This document shows, piece after piece, positions 7,667 to 13,154 of a stretch of 13,154 nucleotides of DNA. Each line of letters starts with the position of its first letter. Position 1 is the first letter of the stretch. This DNA is from an uncultured Oscillospiraceae bacterium (GTDB taxonomy: Bacteria > Bacillota > Clostridia > Oscillospirales > Oscillospiraceae): the NCBI GenBank assembly GCA_905234575.1, contig CAJOIG010000022.1:1-13154 (forward strand). Reading direction: 5' to 3'. A model generated the notes under the pieces. It was not told the origin of the DNA. It did not search any database and saw nothing but the letters and a program-made list of their open reading frames with translations. Made by a program: the position numbers and the translations under genes.

Positions 7667-7684
7667 GAAGGAGAAGGACGATCC

Positions 7685-8998
7685 ATGAATTCCCTTGACG
7701 ATATCTGGCAGAGGGTCCTCGACAAGCTCGGCGAGAGCCTGCCCTCCACCGCGCTGACCACCTGGTTCTCCGACTGCCGTCCCATCGAGCTGGGGGACCG
7801 GCATTTCGTGCTGCAGACCTCCACGGACTTCAAGCGCAACATCATCCGCCAGCGCTTCGAGCCCACCATCCGCCAGACCCTCTCCGACCTCTTTGCCTGC
7901 GACATGGAGCTCGTCCTTCTGGTGGGGGACGAGGTCGCGGACTATAAGGAGCGCCACGCCACGGACGACGCCCTGCCCGAGGCCCTGGCCTACACCTTCG
8001 ACCGCTTCATCGTCGGCCAGTCCAACAAGCTCGCCCACGGCGCGGCCGTCGCGGTGGCGAACAATCCCGGCAAGGCCTACAACCCCCTGTTCATCTACGG
8101 CAACTCCGGCCTCGGCAAGACCCATCTGCTCCTCGCCATCGGCCAGGCCATCCGCGAGCGGGATCCCGGGGTAAAGATCGTCTACGTCAAGGGCGACGAC
8201 TTCATCAACGAGAACGTCAAGGCCATCCGGGAGAACACCACCGAGGAATTCCGCCAGAAATACCGGCACGCAGACCTCTTCCTCGTGGACGACATCCAGT
8301 TCCTCGCCGGGCTCGAGCGCACCCAGGTGGAGTTCTTCCACACCTACGAGACGCTCCACCAGGCCGGGCACCAGATCGTCCTGACCTCCGACCGTCCGCC
8401 GATGGAGCACGCCTCCATGGACGACCGGCTCATCACCCGCTTCGAATCCGGCCTCATCGTGGACATCCAGCCTCCCGACATCGAGACCCGCATGGCCATC
8501 ATCCGGGCCAAGGCCCAGGGCCGCGGCCTGCTCCTGTCGGACGAGGTCGTCGCCTACATCGCGGAGAAGATCACCGAGAACATCCGCCAGATCGAGGGCG
8601 TCGTGAACAAGCTCACGGCCCTCAGCCAGATCGACGGCCCCATCACCACCGCCACGGTGGACCGGGCCATCGAAAACGTCGTCCGCGACGGCGTATACAT
8701 CCCGAAGCCCGACGTCATCATCACGGAGACGGGGCGCTACTACGACATCGATCCCGCCGAGATCCGCGGCCAGCGCCGCTCGAAGACCACCTCCATGGCG
8801 CGGCACGTGGCCATGTACCTCATCCGCACGCTGACGGGCCTCTCCCTCGAGGACATCGGCCGGGAGTTCGACGGACGCAATCACTCCACCGTCATCACCT
8901 CCATCCGCAAGATCGAGGACCTCATAAAAACCGACCCCGCCATGGCCGCCACCATCCGGGACATCACCTCGAACATCAACTTCCAGAACGACCGCTGA
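7685..8998 (+). CDS. dnaA: Chromosomal replication initiator DnaA
   Basis: DnaA binds DnaA boxes at oriC, oligomerises with ATP and melts the origin. The 437 residues are close to the Firmicute norm. Domain I is residues 1-80 (with TTWF at 25-28); the domain II linker is very short (about 82-98). The AAA+ domain III has Walker A GNSGLGKT (139-146), Walker B LFLVDDIQ (198-205), sensor 1 IVLTSDRPP (231-239), box VII DDRLITRFESGL (246-257) and sensor 2 NIRQIEG (299-305). Domain IV ends with the DNA-binding signature GRNHSTVITSIRKI (397-410); the usual form is GRDHTTV, so Asp is replaced by Asn and Thr by Ser. The ATG follows AAGGAG (7668-7673) by 11 nt. The gene stands directly upstream of the origin unwinding region. 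Confidence 0.98.
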   Translation: MNSLDDIWQRVLDKLGESLPSTALTTWFSDCRPIELGDRHFVLQTSTDFKRNIIRQRFEPTIRQTLSDLFACDMELVLLVGDEVADYKERHATDDALPEALAYTFDRFIVGQSNKLAHGAAVAVANNPGKAYNPLFIYGNSGLGKTHLLLAIGQAIRERDPGVKIVYVKGDDFINENVKAIRENTTEEFRQKYRHADLFLVDDIQFLAGLERTQVEFFHTYETLHQAGHQIVLTSDRPPMEHASMDDRLITRFESGLIVDIQPPDIETRMAIIRAKAQGRGLLLSDEVVAYIAEKITENIRQIEGVVNKLTALSQIDGPITTATVDRAIENVVRDGVYIPKPDVIITETGRYYDIDPAEIRGQRRSKTTSMARHVAMYLIRTLTGLSLEDIGREFDGRNHSTVITSIRKIEDLIKTDPAMAATIRDITSNINFQNDR

Positions 8999-9035
8999 TT
9001 TTCCGCAGATTTCTCAACATTGTTCGGAATCCCCC

Positions 9036-9144
9036 TGTGGACAGACGCCGCCCGGAAGAGCCTGTGGAAAACCGCGTTTTTCTTCCACAGTTTTCTCCAC
9101 AGCGTCTTTCCCCGCGGCAGGCGGCTTTTTCCGGGTTTTCCACA
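9036..9144. promoter_or_regulatory. DnaA-box cluster
   Basis: There are five 9-mers related to TTWTNCACA. Minus orientation: CTGTCCACA at 9036-9044 (two mismatches) and TTTTCCACA at 9063-9071 (exact to the degenerate consensus). Plus orientation: TCTTCCACA at 9081-9089 (one mismatch), TTCTCCACA at 9093-9101 (one mismatch) and TTTTCCACA at 9136-9144 (exact). None is the classic TTATCCACA; all share a CCACA core. The last box directs DnaA toward the trio element 10 nt further on. Confidence 0.82.
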
Positions 9145-9154
9145 GAAAAATTCC

Positions 9155-9172
9155 CTACTACTACGTCTACTA
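9155..9172 (+). promoter_or_regulatory. DnaA-trio element
   Basis: Six trinucleotides read CTACTACTACGTCTACTA, five of them CTA. The complementary strand therefore carries the 3'-GAT trios that in B. subtilis bind a DnaA filament on single-stranded DNA. The run starts 10 nt after the exact DnaA box at 9136-9144, in the expected orientation. It resembles the B. subtilis trio, which also has one or two imperfect triplets in the middle (recalled, not aligned here). Confidence 0.8.
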
Positions 9173-9199
9173 AAAAGAATCTTTCTTTCTATCTATCTG
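9173..9199 (+). other. A/T-rich tract next to the trio (probable unwinding element)
   Basis: Directly after the trio the sequence becomes A/T-rich with short tetranucleotide repeats (CTTTCTTT then CTATCTAT). In a GC-rich genome this is the natural DNA unwinding element. The exact ends are not visible from sequence. Confidence 0.6.
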
Positions 9200-9228
9200 G
9201 ATTGACCGAAAACGGAGGAACTACTACT

Positions 9229-10344
9229 ATGAAATTCACCTGCGAACGCGACCTGCTCCTGCAGGCCATACAGACCGCCGCCCGCTGCGCCGCGGCCAAG
9301 AGCCCCATCCCCGCCCTGGAGGGCCTGCTCGTGGAGGCCGGTCACGACGTCCGCATCACGGGCTACGACCTCAAAAAAGGCATCTACACCTCCCTGCCCG
9401 CGGACATATCGGAGACCGGTGCCATCGTGCTGAGCGCCCGCCTGTTCGGCGAGATCGTCCGCAGCCTGCCGGACGGCATCGTCACCGTGGAGGTCAAGAG
9501 CGGCATGAACACCTCCATCACCTGCGGCGCGTCGGACTTCTCCATCCTCGGCTCGGACGCCTCGGAGTATCCCGAGCTGCCCGCCGTGGACCGGCAGAAC
9601 GCCATCTCCCTGCCCCAGGGCCTTCTCAGCCGGATGATCCGCCAGACCATCTTCGCCGTCAGCGACAACGAGAGCCGCCCGGTATACACGGGCTCCCTCT
9701 TCGAGGTGAAGGACGACACCCTCGTCATCGTCTCCGTGGACGGCTACCGCCTGGCCCTGCGCCGGGAGAAGGTGGAGGCCGGGGACGTGGAGAACTGCTC
9801 CTTCATCGTGCCGGGCGCCGCCCTCAGCGACGTGGAGAAGCTCTGCGCCGACACCGACGACAAGGTGGACATCACCGTCGGCTCGAAGCACATCTCCTTC
9901 GGCATCGGGGACACGGTCCTCGTCTCCCGCCGCCTGGAGGGCGAGTTCCTCAACTACCAGAAGAGCATCCCCTCCGACTTCGGCTCCGTGGCGGAGGTCA
10001 ACCGCGACGACCTCGCCCAGGTCGTCAGCCGCGTGTCCCTCGTCATCGACGAAAAGACGAAGCACCCCCTACGGGTCCGCATCCGGGACGGCGGCATCGA
10101 GCTCAGCTGCCAGACCGGCCGGGGCCGCGCCGAGGACCAGTGCCCCGCGAAGGTGACCGGCGGCTCGGAGCTCGTCATCGGCTTCAACAACCGCTACCTG
10201 CTGGACGCCCTGAAGGCCGCGCCTACCGACGCGCTGCACATCGGGCTGAACACCTCGTCCTCCCCCTGCGTGCTGCTGCCGGCGGACGGCGGGGACAGCT
10301 TCTCCTACATGATCCTGCCCGTGCGCCTCCGGGCGGACGCATGA
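9229..10344 (+). CDS. dnaN: DNA polymerase III sliding clamp (beta subunit)
   Basis: DnaN is the ring-shaped dimeric clamp that tethers the replicative polymerase and other enzymes to DNA. The 371 residues, with three similar clamp domains, match the family length. Family wording includes the N-terminal MKFTCERDLLLQAI, SVDGYRLALRR in the middle domain and the C-terminal YMILPVRL, part of the peptide-binding cleft. The frame is open from 9037, but the ATG at 9229 has a GGAGGAA Shine-Dalgarno 8 nt upstream, and the residues before it are encoded by oriC DNA and lack clamp character. The stop overlaps an ATG (ATGA) that opens a 23-codon mini-ORF. Third codon positions are rich in C. Confidence 0.97.
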   Translation: MKFTCERDLLLQAIQTAARCAAAKSPIPALEGLLVEAGHDVRITGYDLKKGIYTSLPADISETGAIVLSARLFGEIVRSLPDGIVTVEVKSGMNTSITCGASDFSILGSDASEYPELPAVDRQNAISLPQGLLSRMIRQTIFAVSDNESRPVYTGSLFEVKDDTLVIVSVDGYRLALRREKVEAGDVENCSFIVPGAALSDVEKLCADTDDKVDITVGSKHISFGIGDTVLVSRRLEGEFLNYQKSIPSDFGSVAEVNRDDLAQVVSRVSLVIDEKTKHPLRVRIRDGGIELSCQTGRGRAEDQCPAKVTGGSELVIGFNNRYLLDALKAAPTDALHIGLNTSSSPCVLLPADGGDSFSYMILPVRLRADA

Positions 10345-10412
10345 TCTATCCGCACCAAAGGCTCTGTTGTCGGACCTTTTTGCGCCCGGTAACCAGCCTT
10401 TCCGAGAACTAG
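10341..10412 (+). CDS. 23-residue mini-ORF between dnaN and recF
   Basis: An ATG overlaps the dnaN stop (ATGA), and the frame runs 23 codons to a TAG ending one base before the recF ATG. The peptide starts MIYPHQRLCC and resembles nothing I know; it is not the S4-domain protein YaaA/RlbA that usually sits here. recF has no good Shine-Dalgarno of its own (CCGAGAACTAGT precedes it). A plausible role is to carry ribosomes across the gap by translational coupling rather than to make a useful peptide. Whether it is translated is unknown. Confidence 0.35.
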   Translation: MIYPHQRLCCRTFLRPVTSLSEN

Positions 10413-10413
10413 T

Positions 10414-11523
10414 ATGAGAATTGACCGCATCGCCTTGAGCGGCTTCCGCAACTACGACGAGGAGACCGCGGAGTTTTCGCCCGGGGTGAACATCCTCCGG
10501 GGGGAGAACGCCCAGGGCAAGACGAACCTCCTCGAGGCCGTGTACCTCCTCACCGGCGCCCACAGCTTCCGCACCCGCTTCGACCGGGAGCTCATCGGCT
10601 TCGGCTGCGACTGGGCCTCCATTCTCGCGGACGTGGACTCCGACGGCCGGGAGCAGACCATCCGCCTCCTCTTCCGCCGGGGCCAGCGCCGGACCGTCAC
10701 GGTGAACGGCGCGAAAAAGACGTCGGCGGAGCTCTCCGGCGTGCTGCGGGCCGTGCTGTTCTCCCCGGACGACCTGTACCTGATAAAAGAAGGCGCCGCC
10801 GCCCGGCGGCGGCTCATGGACGCCGCCATCCCCCAGCTCCGCAGCCGGTACGCCCAGCTTCTCACGGACTACAACCGCCTGTACGAGAACAAGACCCGCA
10901 TTTTGAAGGACTGGCGGGAAAAGCCCCGCCTCCTCGACACGCTGGACGAGTTTTCCGACGGCCTGGCCCGCTGCTCCGCGTCCATCCTGCGCTACCGCGC
11001 GTCCTTCGTGGACCGCCTCGGGGAGCTCGCCGCGCCCATCCACCGGGATTTCTCCGGCGGCAGCGAGCGCCTGTCCCTCGCCTACCGGACGGTCAGCACC
11101 GTCACGGACCCCCACGCCCCCGCGGAGGAGATCTACTACCAGATCTGCGAGCACCAGGAGCGCCACCGCCAGGCGGAGCTCGACGCGGGCCAGTGCCTCA
11201 CCGGCATCCACAAGGACGACATCGACATCCTCATCAACGGCGTCCCGGCCCGGACCTTCGCCTCCCAGGGGCAGACGCGGACCGCCGCCCTCTCCCTGAA
11301 GCTCGCGGAGCGGGAGATCTTCAAAAACGAGACGGGGGAATATCCCGTCCTGCTGCTGGACGACGTGCTCTCCGAGCTGGACGCCGGACGGCAGGAGTTC
11401 GTCCTGAACCGCATCGGCGGCGGGCAGACCTTCATCTCCTGCTGCGAGGACGGGACCATCCGCCGCCGCACGGGCGGGCGGGTGTTCGCCGTGCGGGCCG
11501 GGAGCATCCGACGGGAGGAGTAA
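10414..11523 (+). CDS. recF: DNA replication and repair protein RecF
   Basis: RecF is an SMC-like ATPase that binds gapped DNA and, with RecO and RecR, loads RecA. The 369 residues match the family. Walker A is GENAQGKTN (30-38), the RecF signature SQGQTRTAALSLKLAE is at 284-299 and Walker B LLLDDVLSELD at 313-323; GIHKDDIDI (264-272) is also typical. The ATG at 10414 gives the usual N-terminal MRIDRIALSGFRNY. No strong Shine-Dalgarno is seen, and translation may depend on coupling to the mini-ORF that ends one base upstream. remB follows after 2 nt. Confidence 0.97.
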   Translation: MRIDRIALSGFRNYDEETAEFSPGVNILRGENAQGKTNLLEAVYLLTGAHSFRTRFDRELIGFGCDWASILADVDSDGREQTIRLLFRRGQRRTVTVNGAKKTSAELSGVLRAVLFSPDDLYLIKEGAAARRRLMDAAIPQLRSRYAQLLTDYNRLYENKTRILKDWREKPRLLDTLDEFSDGLARCSASILRYRASFVDRLGELAAPIHRDFSGGSERLSLAYRTVSTVTDPHAPAEEIYYQICEHQERHRQAELDAGQCLTGIHKDDIDILINGVPARTFASQGQTRTAALSLKLAEREIFKNETGEYPVLLLDDVLSELDAGRQEFVLNRIGGGQTFISCCEDGTIRRRTGGRVFAVRAGSIRREE

Positions 11524-11525
11524 GC

Positions 11526-11775
11526 ATGTACCTCTATCTTGGCGGCGACGCCGTCGTCGAAACGGAAACGCTCATCGGCGTCTTCGATCTCGACAACACC
11601 ACCTGGTCCGTCCACACGAGACGGTTCCTCTCCGCCGCGGAAAAGGCGGGGACCCTGCGCTCCGCCGCGGAGGACATTCCGAAGTCCTTCGTGCTGACCG
11701 CCGGCAATCAAGTATATCTTACGCAGCCGAACACCGCCGTTCTGGCGCGGCGGCTGCGCGATCAGGAGAAAAAGA

Positions 11776-11783
<8 letters not shown>
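11526..11783 (+). CDS. remB: Extracellular matrix regulator RemB (DUF370 family)
   Basis: This 85-residue protein has the start MYLYLGGDAVVETETLIGVFDLD and the later PKSFVLT, which match B. subtilis RemB (YaaB), encoded at the same place between recF and gyrB. RemA and RemB promote biofilm matrix gene expression in B. subtilis; a function in this organism is inferred from the family. A GGAGGAG Shine-Dalgarno at 11514-11520 lies 5 nt before the ATG, inside the end of recF. The last 8 bases overlap gyrB in another frame, so translation is probably coupled. It is slightly longer than the B. subtilis protein (81 residues as recalled). Confidence 0.9.

Positions 11784-13154
<1,371 letters not shown>

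Larger units (their letters stand above)
8999..9228 (+). other. oriC: Replication origin (oriC), dnaA-dnaN intergenic part
   Basis: This 230-nt non-coding gap has the arrangement of the basal unwinding region of B. subtilis oriC: a DnaA-box cluster, then a DnaA-trio and an A/T-rich tract. It includes the dnaN leader with a GGAGGAA Shine-Dalgarno at 9214-9220. An open frame through this gap in frame with dnaN from 9037 is considered fortuitous. The gap contrasts with the A/T-rich sequence upstream of dnaA, which has no DnaA box by eye. Confidence 0.85.

Noticed and set aside
7661..8884. A 407-codon minus-strand ORF opposite dnaA
   Set aside because: The composition is low-complexity and dnaA is unmistakable on the plus strand. 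The same reasoning removes the long minus-strand frames opposite dnaN, recF and gyrB.
9037..9228. N-terminal extension of dnaN by 64 codons
   Set aside because: It is encoded by DnaA boxes and the trio, has no Shine-Dalgarno, and clamps begin at the MKFT-type start.
9202..9230. Promoter-like TTGACC-17-TACTAT before dnaN
   Set aside because: The -10 overlaps the dnaN start codon, so transcription would begin inside dnaN and not include its start. It is likely chance from the CTA repeats.

Overview
The window is a GC-rich chromosomal segment around the replication origin of an endospore-forming Firmicute. A complete gerA-type germinant receptor operon, a RemB gene between recF and gyrB, and a Bacillus-like unwinding element between dnaA and dnaN point to class Clostridia. 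The high GC content and protein wording suggest a GC-rich Oscillospiraceae/Ruminococcaceae-type lineage; the family-level placement is inference.

Layout, left to right. (1) Positions 1-165 look like the promoter and untranslated leader of a leftward transcript that leaves the window, most likely an rRNA operon. There is a near-consensus TTGACA-17-TACTAT promoter with an A/T-rich upstream tract, then a boxB-like hairpin followed by a boxA-like motif. (2) 229-3959 is a rightward three-gene germinant receptor operon in the order A-C-B, with overlapping or closely spaced genes. (3) A perfect 12-bp hairpin at 3956-3984 separates it from the convergent gene mfd (3988-7503, minus strand; a GTG start with a good Shine-Dalgarno is preferred over an upstream ATG without one). 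(4) 7504-7684 is an A/T-rich divergent region with a strong sigma-A promoter for dnaA. (5) 7685 to the right edge is the replication-initiation cluster dnaA, dnaN, a 23-codon mini-ORF, recF, remB and gyrB (cut off at the right edge). The usual S4-domain gene (yaaA/rlbA) between dnaN and recF is absent.

The dnaA-dnaN gap (8999-9228) carries the best origin signals: five DnaA-box-like 9-mers, two of them TTTTCCACA. The last is followed by a run of CTA trinucleotides (a DnaA-trio) and an A/T-rich, pyrimidine-rich tract. This is the basal unwinding architecture known from Bacillus subtilis. No DnaA-box cluster is visible upstream of dnaA.

How the parts work together: dnaA, dnaN, recF and gyrB supply initiation, clamp loading onto DNA, gap repair and supercoiling control. 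mfd couples transcription to repair. The ger operon encodes a membrane receptor complex that senses germinants in spores. With oriC at about 9.1 kb, mfd and the presumed rRNA operon run away from the origin with the leftward fork, while the ger operon is head-on to it. I see no mobile element, CRISPR array, tRNA or wholly new gene system; the items of interest are in the origin and the gene arrangement.
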